Part shown: in pieces, positions 1-5,732 of the stretch
How positions within the stretch are numbered: position 1 is the first letter of the stretch
Layout of the letters: the number at the start of each line of letters is the position of its first letter
Origin: DATCVR01 sp036566745
GTDB lineage: Bacteria; Actinomycetota; Actinomycetes; Jiangellales; Jiangellaceae
DNA: 13,236 bases
Reading direction: 5' to 3'
Assembly: GCA_036566745.1 (NCBI GenBank)
Contig: DATCVR010000205.1
Span: 1-13,236, forward strand
Translations under genes and position numbers: made by a program
Notes under the pieces: model-generated
Databases searched by the model: none
What the model saw: only the letters and a program-made list of their open reading frames with translations
Told to the model about the DNA's origin: nothing

Positions 1-214
1 GGCTGCCACGGACCCGCCGCAGGGTGGCCACCTCACGCTCGAAGCGCGCGCGTCCGTCGTGGCCCCCGACCAGCCAGGGTCGGAGGGTCTTGACCGCGAC
101 CAGTCCGCCGTCGGCCGACACGGCCAAGTGGACGACACCCATGCCGCCTTCGCCGATCTGCTCGACGACGCGGTAGGGGCCGATCCTGGTGGTGTCGGTC
201 GGCGATGCGCTCAC
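1..214 (-). CDS. Ser/Thr protein kinase, N-terminal part (runs off the left edge)
   Basis: This is the first 71 codons of a Hanks-type (PknB-like) serine/threonine protein kinase, which phosphorylates target proteins with ATP; the remainder lies left of the window. Visible residues include the start of the kinase domain (IGPYRVVEQIGEGGMGVVHLA, about residues 11-31), with the glycine-rich ATP loop GEGGMG, and the VAVK strand whose lysine (about residue 43) would anchor the ATP phosphates. The text then enters helix C (RFEREVATLRRV). The start chosen is GTG at 214. It lacks a clear Shine-Dalgarno sequence but sits 6 nt after a TACCGT -10-like box, which suggests leaderless translation. Whether PASTA or transmembrane segments follow cannot be seen. 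It diverges from the proline-rich gene at 310. Kinase assignment is secure; the substrate is unknown. Confidence 0.9.
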   Translation of the reverse strand, partial: MSASPTDTTRIGPYRVVEQIGEGGMGVVHLAVSADGGLVAVKTLRPWLVGGHDGRARFEREVATLRRVRGS

Positions 215-220
215 CCCACG

Positions 221-226
221 ACGGTA
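221..226 (-). promoter_or_regulatory. -10 box for leaderless kinase transcript
   Basis: On the minus strand TACCGT (TANNNT type) lies 6 nt before the GTG start at 214, the spacing expected if transcription starts at the start codon itself. No convincing -35 hexamer is visible. Confidence 0.4.
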
Positions 227-291
227 ACGGAATCAGCTGGGACCGGTCTGCGGCCACGGGCGTTATGGACCGCCCGATCAGGGCAGTCTGG

Positions 292-303
292 AAGGGAAGG
301 AGG
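292..303 (+). promoter_or_regulatory. Strong ribosome binding site for the proline-rich gene
   Basis: AAGGGAAGGAGG ends 6 nt before the ATG at 310. It is one of the best Shine-Dalgarno sequences in the window and fixes the start of the short proline-rich reading frame. Confidence 0.7.
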
Positions 304-309
304 TACGCC

Positions 310-525
310 ATGACCATGCCCAGCCCACCGTTACCGCCGGACGTGCCACAGCCGGGACCACCGCCCACGCCTCCCGACCCGCTGAACCCGGAGCCCATGC
401 CACCCGGCCCGGCCCCCGAACGCCCGGTCCCGCCGGCCCCCACCCCGGACCCCGGCCCCACCGGACCCGAGCCCGGTCCGTCGCCGGAGCCCGAGCCGCT
501 GGGACCGCCCGGCCTCTCGTCGTGA
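310..525 (+). CDS. Small proline-rich protein (71 aa)
   Basis: This is a 71-residue open frame in which I count 34 prolines, mixed with Glu, Asp, Gly and Ser. It has no signal peptide, membrane segment or recognisable domain. The text is a run of short PxP, PEP and PP units, including one PPP, and would be extended or disordered. The frame stays open upstream to 205, but the ATG at 310 has a very strong ribosome site and the upstream extension would run into the kinase start region, so 310 is preferred. It is divergent from the kinase and ends at the left arm of a 14-bp inverted repeat. PxxP-rich segments can bind SH3-like or WW-like partners or act as spacers, but no function can be assigned. 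Coding is supported mainly by the ribosome site and the start position. Confidence 0.6.
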   Translation: MTMPSPPLPPDVPQPGPPPTPPDPLNPEPMPPGPAPERPVPPAPTPDPGPTGPEPGPSPEPEPLGPPGLSS

Positions 526-572
526 TCGTTGGAAGGTTGTGGTCACCCAGGCGACCCGCAACCTTCCAACGA
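526..572. repeat. 14-bp inverted repeat: terminator or operator
   Basis: A perfect 14-bp arm TCGTTGGAAGGTTG (526-539) is repeated in inverse at 559-572, with a 19-nt spacer. It begins at the base after the stop codon of the proline-rich gene, so it could end that transcript, although no U-run follows. The right arm also lies at about -35 relative to a TAGCGT box (586-591) ahead of the WYL regulator, so it could be an operator for that regulator. Confidence 0.6.
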
Positions 573-585
573 CCACCGGGCCAGG

Positions 586-591
586 TAGCGT
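586..591 (+). promoter_or_regulatory. Possible -10 box of the WYL regulator
   Basis: TAGCGT fits the actinobacterial TANNNT -10 pattern and would place the transcription start near 598, some 34 nt before the GTG at 632. A 7-bp dyad (590-596 and 610-616, GTCGATC/GATCGAC) covers the predicted start site. No good -35 is present. Confidence 0.3.
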
Positions 592-631
592 CGATCACAG
601 CCGGCCGACGATCGACACCGGGGGACGCCAG

Positions 632-1351
632 GTGAACCGCACCGACCGCCTCTACGCGCTGGCCGAACAGTTGCGCTCAGCCGGAGCCGGCGGCCGCACG
701 TCGGGCTGGCTCGCCGCGCACTTCGAGGTGTCCGCCCGCACCATCAAGCGCGACATCACCGCGTTGCAGCAGTCCGGCGTGCCGATCTGGGCCACGGGCG
801 GCCCGGGCGGGGGTTACGTCCTCGACCCGGCCGCCGCCCTGCCCCCGCTCACGTTCACCGCCGGCGAGGCCGTGGCCATCGCGGTGGCCCTGCAGGCCGA
901 CCCCGGCCAGCCGTACGGCGTCGACGGCCGCAGCGCGGTCACCAAGGTGTTGGGAGCGTTGACGCCAGAGCGTCGGGCGGAGGTGGAGCAGCTCGCCGGC
1001 CGGGTCTGGATCCGTGCCCGCGACCGCGACGACGACACGAGTGCCGTCCGGCGCACCTTGTCCGAGGCCGTCCGCACCCAGGCCGTGGTCGTCCTCGACT
1101 ACGTCTCCGGCGACGGCCGGGCCACGACCAAGCGGCCGGTCGAGCCGCTCGGCTTCGCCCAGAACCGAGGCCGCTGGTACCTCATGGCATGGTGCCGGCT
1201 GCGCGACGACGGCCGGTGGTTCCGCTTCGACCGCATCGCGGCGGTATGGCCCACCACGGAGACGTTCGAGCCCCGCGACGTCGGCACGGTCTTCGGCGTC
1301 CCGCCGGACGACGCTCACGCGGTCCGCCTCGATCTGGCGCCGCCGTCCTAG
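632..1351 (+). CDS. WYL-domain (YafY-type) transcriptional regulator
   Basis: The product is a 239-residue DNA-binding regulator. An N-terminal winged helix-turn-helix of the HTH_11/DeoR kind spans about residues 1-60 (RTDRLYALAEQLRS, then VSARTIKRDITALQQSGVPI). A GGYVLDP wing and a spacer lead to the C-terminal WYL domain at about 140-220, with W182-Y183-L184 and the downstream WFRFDRI strand. WYL domains sense ligands, in several cases nucleic acid or nucleotide-like molecules, and WYL proteins often repress nearby genes. The GTG at 632 is chosen because homologues start at this N(R)TDRLY text and GGGGGA lies 7 nt upstream; the frame is open from 539 but that part is not family-like. It is followed after 53 bp by ung, which appears to have its own promoter. 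The ligand and targets are unknown. Confidence 0.88.
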   Translation: MNRTDRLYALAEQLRSAGAGGRTSGWLAAHFEVSARTIKRDITALQQSGVPIWATGGPGGGYVLDPAAALPPLTFTAGEAVAIAVALQADPGQPYGVDGRSAVTKVLGALTPERRAEVEQLAGRVWIRARDRDDDTSAVRRTLSEAVRTQAVVVLDYVSGDGRATTKRPVEPLGFAQNRGRWYLMAWCRLRDDGRWFRFDRIAAVWPTTETFEPRDVGTVFGVPPDDAHAVRLDLAPPS

Positions 1352-1368
1352 CCCGCCCTGGGTGCTCG

Positions 1369-1398
1369 TCGACCGGCACCATGGATCGTCGGTAGGCT
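1369..1398 (+). promoter_or_regulatory. ung promoter, leaderless type
   Basis: TCGACC (1369-1374, four of six to TTGACA), an 18-nt spacer and TAGGCT (1393-1398) precede the GTG at 1405 by 6 nt. This places the transcription start at or next to the start codon, and there is no Shine-Dalgarno sequence. Confidence 0.5.
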
Positions 1399-1404
1399 GC
1401 GGCG

Positions 1405-2082
1405 GTGACCGCCCGACCTCTTGCCGAACTCGTCGAACCCGGATGGGCCCAGGCTCTCGAGCCGGTCGAGGGCACCATCACCGCCATGGGCGAGTTCCTG
1501 CGCGCCGAGCTCGCCGCCGGCCGCTCGTACCTGCCGGCCGGCCCGAACGTCCTTCGCGCCTTCACCCAGCCCTTCGACGACGTCCGGGTGCTCATCGTCG
1601 GCCAGGACCCCTACCCCACGCCGGGCCACGCCGTGGGCCTCAGCTTCTCGGTGGCCCCGGAGGTCCGCCCCCTACCGCAGAGCCTCCTCAACATCTTCCG
1701 CGAGTACATGGACGACCTCGGGTACCCGCAGCCGAGCAACGGCGACCTCACGCCCTGGGCCGAGCACGGCGTGCTGTTGCTCAACCGCGCGCTGACCGTC
1801 GCTCCCCGGCAGCCGGCCGCGCATCGAGGCAAGGGTTGGGAGGAGGTCACCGAGCAAGCCATCCGCGCCCTCGTGGCTCGCGGCACCCCGTTCGTGGCCA
1901 TTCTGTGGGGTCGCGACGCCCGCAGCCTCCGGCCCCTGCTCGGCGACGTCCCGTGCATCGAGTCCGCCCACCCGAGCCCGATGGCCGCGCGCCACGGATT
2001 CTTCGGCTCACGACCGTTCAGCCGGGCGAACGCGCTGCTCAGCGGGCTCGGCGCCGATCCCGTCGACTGGAAGCTTCCTTAG
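1405..2082 (+). CDS. ung: Uracil-DNA glycosylase, family 1
   Basis: The enzyme removes uracil from DNA, starting base-excision repair of deaminated cytosine; this matters in a very GC-rich genome. The 225-residue product has the full family length. The water-activating loop GQDPYPTPGH (residues 66-75) carries the catalytic Asp68. Phe81 in LSFSV stacks on uracil, LLLN (124-127) supplies the uracil-reading Asn127, and the DNA-intercalation loop HPSPMAARHGFF (189-200) starts with catalytic His189. The text closely follows mycobacterial Ung, including the TARPL-ELV start, which supports the GTG at 1405. No Shine-Dalgarno sequence is present, and a TAGGCT box 6 nt upstream suggests leaderless expression. 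It stands between the WYL regulator and the cold-shock gene, with no sign that it shares an operon with either. Confidence 0.97.
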   Translation: MTARPLAELVEPGWAQALEPVEGTITAMGEFLRAELAAGRSYLPAGPNVLRAFTQPFDDVRVLIVGQDPYPTPGHAVGLSFSVAPEVRPLPQSLLNIFREYMDDLGYPQPSNGDLTPWAEHGVLLLNRALTVAPRQPAAHRGKGWEEVTEQAIRALVARGTPFVAILWGRDARSLRPLLGDVPCIESAHPSPMAARHGFFGSRPFSRANALLSGLGADPVDWKLP

Positions 2083-2118
2083 TCGTTTTGGGCGACTCGC
2101 CAACATTTGATCAAAGGG

Positions 2119-2148
2119 CTGTCCAGTGCTCGGGGTAGGCCGTATGCT
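2119..2148 (+). promoter_or_regulatory. Possible promoter of the cold-shock transcript
   Basis: TATGCT (2143-2148) is a fair -10 hexamer. CTGTCC (2119-2124) lies 18 nt upstream as a weak -35. Transcription would begin near 2155, just before the first hairpin of the leader, giving a leader of about 190 nt. Confidence 0.35.
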
Positions 2149-2162
2149 GCCCGTCGCGGGCC

Positions 2163-2245
2163 GAACGTGCTACCGTTGCCCTGGTTGCAGTAACAGTTCG
2201 ACGCACGTTCTTGGACGCCCGTGGATTGTGATCGCGGGCGTTTTT
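2163..2245 (+). promoter_or_regulatory. Two-hairpin leader with terminator-like stem upstream of csp
   Basis: The first element is a perfect 8-bp stem GAACGTGC/GCACGTTC (2163-2170 with 2203-2210) enclosing 32 nt that can pair further inside. Five nucleotides later comes ACGCCCG/CGGGCGT (2215-2221 with 2235-2241), followed by TTTT. A 7-bp GC-rich stem with a short U-run looks like an intrinsic terminator or attenuator, about 100 nt before the csp start codon. It could control the cold-shock gene by premature termination, or the region could be a separate short RNA. A smaller stem CCCAC/GTGGG (2299-2303 with 2309-2313) lies near the ribosome site. Confidence 0.45.
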
Positions 2246-2345
2246 CGCTTCTCTGTGCCTGGCACTCGGTAGCGGGAGACGGCGGCAGCAACCACCGGCC
2301 CACGAAGTGTGGGTCGCCTAACCGTCCCGTAGGAGGACACGCAAC

Positions 2346-2549
2346 ATGGCACAGGGAACCGTCAAGTGGTTCAACGCGGAGAAGGGCTTCGGCTTCATCG
2401 CCCAGGACAACGGCGAGGCTGACGTCTTCGTGCACTACTCCGCCATCCAGAGCGAGGGCTACCGCACGCTCGAGGAGAACCAGCGCGTCGAGTTCGAGAT
2501 CACGCAGGGCCCCAAGGGCCCGCAGGCGGACCAGGTCCGCGCGATCTGA
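2346..2549 (+). CDS. Cold-shock protein, CspA family
   Basis: This is a 67-residue single cold-shock domain (OB fold), the usual length for the family. It binds single-stranded RNA or DNA in the cytoplasm and melts RNA structure, and it may be cold-induced or constitutive. RNP1 is KGFGFI (13-18) and RNP2 is VFVHY (27-31), and the TVKWFN start is typical. The ATG at 2346 follows AGGAGG (2331-2336). The gene has its own leader of about 190 nt with stem-loops and ends at a strong bidirectional terminator, so it is a single-gene transcript. Many actinobacteria have several paralogues, so I give no specific gene symbol. Confidence 0.96.
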   Translation: MAQGTVKWFNAEKGFGFIAQDNGEADVFVHYSAIQSEGYRTLEENQRVEFEITQGPKGPQADQVRAI

Positions 2550-2566
2550 CCTTTGACTGACGAAGG

Positions 2567-2601
2567 ATCGGCCCCCCTCCCTGCCCGGGAGGGGGGCCGA
2601 T
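2567..2601. terminator. Bidirectional terminator between csp and the membrane protein gene
   Basis: A perfect 15-bp stem, ATCGGCCCCCCTCCC (2567-2581) with its complement at 2587-2601, has a 5-nt loop. It lies 17 nt after the csp stop and directly against the stop codon of the opposing gene at 2602, so it can serve both strands. There is no long U-run, as is common in actinobacteria. Confidence 0.85.
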
Positions 2602-3111
2602 TCACGTGGTGGCCCCGGTCTCGTCCTCGCCTCGAGCCCCGGTCTCGCCTTCGGCCCCGGTCTCGCCCTCGTCGTCGGGCCGGGTCAGCGCGAGCAGCGT
2701 CCCGGCCACGCCGATGACCATCAGGGCCGCGGCCACGCTCACCATGCCCTGCCGGTCCCAGTACACGTCCTCCAGACGGATCAGCAGCGCCGTCTCGTCC
2801 ACCACCAGCGCCAGCCCGATGCCGTAGCCGAGCCCCATCCAGGTGTGCCAGCGGGCCGAGCGGTTCACCAGCCCGAACGCTCCCACCAACGCCAGGATCA
2901 CGATCCCCCACACGTAATGGTGGATGTGCGCGCCGGCGATCGCGACGTTGCCCAGGCCGCCCACGTCGATCCGAATCAGCCAGGTCAGCAGGCGCAACAG
3001 CGCGAACGTGGCGGTGAAGCCGATCCAGCCGAGGACGAGGCCACGCCGGGTCGGGTCGACGTCGCGGATCCGGTGTAGACGACGGCCCCGCAGGTCGGGT
3101 CGAGCGATCAC
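2602..3111 (-). CDS. Uncharacterised four-helix membrane protein with HIHHY motif
   Basis: The 169-residue product has four predicted membrane helices, at about residues 24-46, 55-82, 89-111 and 123-142. The second helix carries AHIHHYVWG (61-69), the third ends with VVDETALL (103-110), and LEDVYWDR follows (113-120). This pattern of His and acidic residues within or at membrane helices recurs in a family of actinobacterial integral membrane proteins of unknown function; metal binding is a guess. The C-terminal tail (about 146-169) is a low-complexity run of E/D-GETGA units encoded by repeated CCCCGGTCTCG segments (at 2613, 2637 and 2655), so its length may vary between strains. GTG at 3111 is chosen because GGAG lies 9 nt upstream; TTG at 3120 would add three residues but has no room for a ribosome site. 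It diverges from the Eis-like gene. Confidence 0.8.
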   Translation of the reverse strand: MIARPDLRGRRLHRIRDVDPTRRGLVLGWIGFTATFALLRLLTWLIRIDVGGLGNVAIAGAHIHHYVWGIVILALVGAFGLVNRSARWHTWMGLGYGIGLALVVDETALLIRLEDVYWDRQGMVSVAAALMVIGVAGTLLALTRPDDEGETGAEGETGARGEDETGATT

Positions 3112-3136
3112 GATGGGCAACTCCGCGGGGGATCGT

Positions 3137-3162
3137 GGTGATCATGGCGGAGCCTGATCACC
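3137..3162. promoter_or_regulatory. Candidate operator between divergent genes
   Basis: GGTGATCA (3137-3144) is matched by TGATCACC (3155-3162) with a 10-nt spacer, a perfect two-half-site dyad of 26 bp. Each arm itself contains the palindrome TGATCA. It lies 25 nt upstream of the membrane-protein start and some 55 nt upstream of the Eis-like start. The binding protein is unknown. Confidence 0.5.
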
Positions 3163-3205
3163 GAGCCGGACGAGGCGGCCACCGTAACGCCCTTGCGGTC
3201 CTCGA

Positions 3206-3211
3206 TAGGTT
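3206..3211 (+). promoter_or_regulatory. -10 box for leaderless Eis-like gene
   Basis: TAGGTT (TANNNT) lies exactly 7 nt before the GTG at 3219, the geometry of a leaderless transcript. No Shine-Dalgarno sequence is present and the -35 is poor. Confidence 0.45.
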
Positions 3212-3218
3212 GCCGGAT

Positions 3219-4427
3219 GTGACGTCCTCTCCGACCATCCGCCTTCTCGACGCCACCGACCAGGCTGCCGCGCGCGAACTGGGCAGGCTGAGCTTCGGCG
3301 GTCCGGCGCAACCGTCCCCCGACGTCGAACCGCCACCGCCGTCCGGACTCACCCGCTACGGCGCCTTCGACGAGAACGGCCGGCTCGTCGGCAAAGCCGT
3401 CGACCTCCACCACGACCAGTGGTGGAGCGGACGGCTGGTGAAGGCCGCCGACGTCGGCGGCGTGGCGGTGCGCCCCGAGGAGCGTGGCTCCGGAGTGGCC
3501 CGCGCTCTCCTCACTGCGCTGCTCGCGGGGGCTCGTGAGCGAGGCGCGGCCGTGAGCGCGTTGCATCCGACCACCTCGGCGCCGTATCGCGCGCTCGGCT
3601 GGGAGACGGCCGGCCGGTACGGATTCCAGGACGTCCCCACGGCGGCCCTCCCGCGCCGGGCCACGGGCGCACGGCTCGGCCTCCGCCCGGGCGGGCCGGA
3701 CGACCTGGCCGCCGTGGCGGAGCTGTACGACGCCGCCGTCCGGCACCGCACCGGGTTCCTCAGCCGGCGCGGCGACCTGTTCGACGAGCCCACCGACGCC
3801 CTACCCGAGGGCATCGACGGCCTCACCCTGGTCGAGGACGCGGGCCGACTGGTCGGGTACGCCTCGTGGAGCCGCGGCGACGGCTACGGCGGCGACGCCA
3901 GGCTCACCGTGTTCGACGCGCTCGCCGTCACCCCCGAGGCCGGTCGCGAGCTCGCGGGTGTGCTCGCCAGCTGGGCCAGCGTGACGCCCACCCTGCGGGT
4001 GCGACCAGTCGTGGGCGACGCCGTCTGGGCCCACCTCCCGGTCGAGCTGCTGCGGGCCGCACCGGGTGCGTGGATGCATCGCCCGGTCGACGTCGTGCGC
4101 GCGGTCGAGGATCGTGGTTGGCCCGCGCACGTCAGCGGCCGGGTGAGCTTCCGGCTGGTGGACCAGGTGGCTCCCTGGAACGACGGCAGCTGGACGTTCG
4201 AGGCGTCCGACGGTCGGGCGACGCTCCAGCCCGCGACCACCGCGGCAACCGAGGCGGCTGCCGACCTCACGCTCGGTACTCGCGGCTTCGCCCTGCTGTA
4301 CTGCGGCGCCGCGACGGCGACGTCGCTCGCGCTGTCGGGGCTGGTCACGTGCCCGTCCGGCACCGATCCGGCCGTCCTCGACCTGCTCGCGAGTGGGCCG
4401 CCTGCCCAGCTTCTCGACTACTTCTGA
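3219..4427 (+). CDS. Eis-like GNAT N-acetyltransferase with SCP2-like C-terminal domain
   Basis: The product belongs to the Eis family, which transfers acetyl groups from acetyl-CoA to amines (aminoglycosides and Lys residues in mycobacterial Eis). The 402 residues match the family architecture: an N-terminal GNAT domain (about 1-150), a second GNAT-like domain (about 150-290) and an SCP2-like domain (about 300-402). Acetyl-CoA contacts are expected at VAVRPEERGSGVARAL (82-97). Tyr123 in APYRALGW corresponds to the general-acid Tyr126 of Mycobacterium tuberculosis Eis, and the chain ends in Phe402, whose free carboxylate is the proposed base in that enzyme. GTG at 3219 gives the exact family length; the frame opens earlier at 3135, but those 28 residues look non-coding. 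It overlaps the opposing MetE-like gene by 10 bp. Natural substrate unknown; aminoglycoside acetylation is possible, not shown. Confidence 0.9.
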   Translation: MTSSPTIRLLDATDQAAARELGRLSFGGPAQPSPDVEPPPPSGLTRYGAFDENGRLVGKAVDLHHDQWWSGRLVKAADVGGVAVRPEERGSGVARALLTALLAGARERGAAVSALHPTTSAPYRALGWETAGRYGFQDVPTAALPRRATGARLGLRPGGPDDLAAVAELYDAAVRHRTGFLSRRGDLFDEPTDALPEGIDGLTLVEDAGRLVGYASWSRGDGYGGDARLTVFDALAVTPEAGRELAGVLASWASVTPTLRVRPVVGDAVWAHLPVELLRAAPGAWMHRPVDVVRAVEDRGWPAHVSGRVSFRLVDQVAPWNDGSWTFEASDGRATLQPATTAATEAAADLTLGTRGFALLYCGAATATSLALSGLVTCPSGTDPAVLDLLASGPPAQLLDYF

Positions 4428-5500
4428 GCCAGCTCGACGGTTCGGCGGATGTTGGCCGTCACCCGCTCCGGCTCGTGCCGCAGCCGACCCAGTCCACACG
4501 TCGCCGAGACGTCCACCGTTCGCCCCACGGCACGGTCGATGGCGCGCAGTCCCGCAGCTTGCACGTCACGAGGTTGTCTGTCGTGAGCCATCCCCACGAT
4601 GACCCGGGTGGTCTCCGGGAACTTCACCATGCCGAGCTGCCCGACCAGGCGATCGTTGAAGCGTGGCTGCCGATCGCCCCGGGCCAGCGGGAGATGGAAG
4701 AACTCGATCGGCGCCCGGTCGTCCGGCCAGTTGCGGACGATGGCGTCGGCCAGCGTCATCGTGGCGTGCGTCGACACGGCCGGGAGCAGCGACTTCTTGT
4801 TCATGTCGATGTTGCAGGCATGGATGCCGTACGTGACGTCGTCAGGAGTCGCCCGGACCAGCGCGGCGATCCGGCGGGCAAATCGGTCGGCCACCGCGGC
4901 CCGCGCGGCGCGCGGCGTGTAGGCGGTCAGGACGGTCTCGGTCGGCACCTCGAGCTGGATGACGGCCTGGCCGTGGGTCCCGGCGTGGATCCTGCGGATC
5001 TCCTCGGCGGTGGCCTCCCGGAACGGCCGCTGGTGGGTCTCGTCGAACCCGGCCGCCTTGAAGGCCATGAACGGCAGCTGCAGGTCACCCGGTACGCCCA
5101 CCTGGAACCGCAGGTCCGGCGATGCCTGGCCGGCTTCGACGGCCGCGGCCTTGCGCTCCAGGAACACCGGCCAACTGCTCAACGCCTCGTCGGCGTACCC
5201 GAGCTCCAGCGACTCCGGGGTCAACGCCTCCGCGTCGTTCAGGGTGTAGACCGGCAGGTCGAAGAAGTTCCGCAGCCTGCCCGGCAACATGCCCGGCAGT
5301 ACGTGCCGGACCGCCGGGTGGTGGCGCAGCCCGATCACCAGGTCGGTCACGTAGTCCGGGCGGCCGGTCTCACCGTCCGGGATGGTCTTCAGGTGGGGTC
5401 CGGCCTCCTCGAGCATGAGGTCGATGGCAGCGGCACTGTCCTTCTCCGGAACGGTGCCGACGAAGTGAACGTGACGCCACGGTTGTTCGACGCTGCTCAT
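4418..5500 (-). CDS. MetE-like (UROD/MetE superfamily) zinc enzyme of unknown substrate
   Basis: The 360-residue product has the fold signature of the C-terminal catalytic half of cobalamin-independent methionine synthase. All four zinc ligands can be aligned by eye: H227 and C229 in GIHACNID, E266 in IEFFHLP, and C335 in SATCGLGR, matching the H-x-C, Glu and C sites of MetE. IQLEVP (181-186) stands where MetE has its QIDEP substrate motif. The N-terminus (HVHFVGTVP, 10-18, and IPDGETGRP, 40-48) marks a separate actinobacterial and proteobacterial family, not true MetE, which is twice as long. It probably transfers or removes a methyl group through a zinc-bound thiolate, but the substrate cannot be read from sequence. 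The ATG at 5500 has GGGGAGAGG 4 nt upstream. It is a single gene, convergent with the Eis-like gene. Confidence 0.82.
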   Translation of the reverse strand: MSSVEQPWRHVHFVGTVPEKDSAAAIDLMLEEAGPHLKTIPDGETGRPDYVTDLVIGLRHHPAVRHVLPGMLPGRLRNFFDLPVYTLNDAEALTPESLELGYADEALSSWPVFLERKAAAVEAGQASPDLRFQVGVPGDLQLPFMAFKAAGFDETHQRPFREATAEEIRRIHAGTHGQAVIQLEVPTETVLTAYTPRAARAAVADRFARRIAALVRATPDDVTYGIHACNIDMNKKSLLPAVSTHATMTLADAIVRNWPDDRAPIEFFHLPLARGDRQPRFNDRLVGQLGMVKFPETTRVIVGMAHDRQPRDVQAAGLRAIDRAVGRTVDVSATCGLGRLRHEPERVTANIRRTVELAQK

Positions 5501-5612
5501 GACCTCTCCCCATTGCCGGCGACGTCACGGCTCGCCGAGCATCACGAGAGACCGAGAGCCGCGTGCCGCGCCGTAGCCGCAAATGCGCCGCAAGGCTAGC
5601 CTGTCCCGGGAT

Positions 5613-5649
5613 CGCATTGAAGGTCGTCAGGAGCGCATTGCACATGTGC
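5613..5649. promoter_or_regulatory. Direct repeat and palindrome in the divergent intergenic region
   Basis: CGCATTG occurs at 5613-5619 and 5634-5640, exactly 21 bp (two helical turns) apart. The second copy runs into the perfect palindrome GCACATGTGC (5640-5649). This lies in the 232-bp gap between the MetE-like gene and the broken acetyltransferase gene and could be a regulator site. No other structure stands out in that gap. Confidence 0.3.
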
Positions 5650-5732
5650 GCAGCCGTCGGCCGCACCCACTGTTACCCCTGCCGCGCCCGGCCTGGTCGC
5701 CGTGGCCCTTCCCGCTCGCTGCCGAGGTGTAC

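Noticed and set aside
239..264. ECF-type promoter (GGGACC, 16 nt, CGTTAT) before the proline-rich gene
   Set aside because: The -35 match is weak and a single site in GC-rich DNA is not enough to claim it; kept only as a possibility.
33..461. Gly-rich minus-strand frame opposite the proline-rich gene
   Set aside because: It is the complement of proline codons and also overlaps the kinase start; no ribosome site supports it.
1014..2138. A 374-residue plus-strand frame over the WYL and ung genes
   Set aside because: Shadow frame full of Arg, Pro and Ser; it covers parts of two recognisable genes.
2163..2245. tRNA or 6C-type small RNA in the csp leader
   Set aside because: There is no cloverleaf or anticodon arm, and the six-C run belongs to the terminator at 2567-2601, without the paired C-rich loops of 6C RNA.
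3866..5599. A 577-residue plus-strand frame crossing the Eis-like and MetE-like genes
   Set aside because: Arg/Gly/His-rich text without a domain, spanning two convergent genes with intact catalytic residues in other frames.
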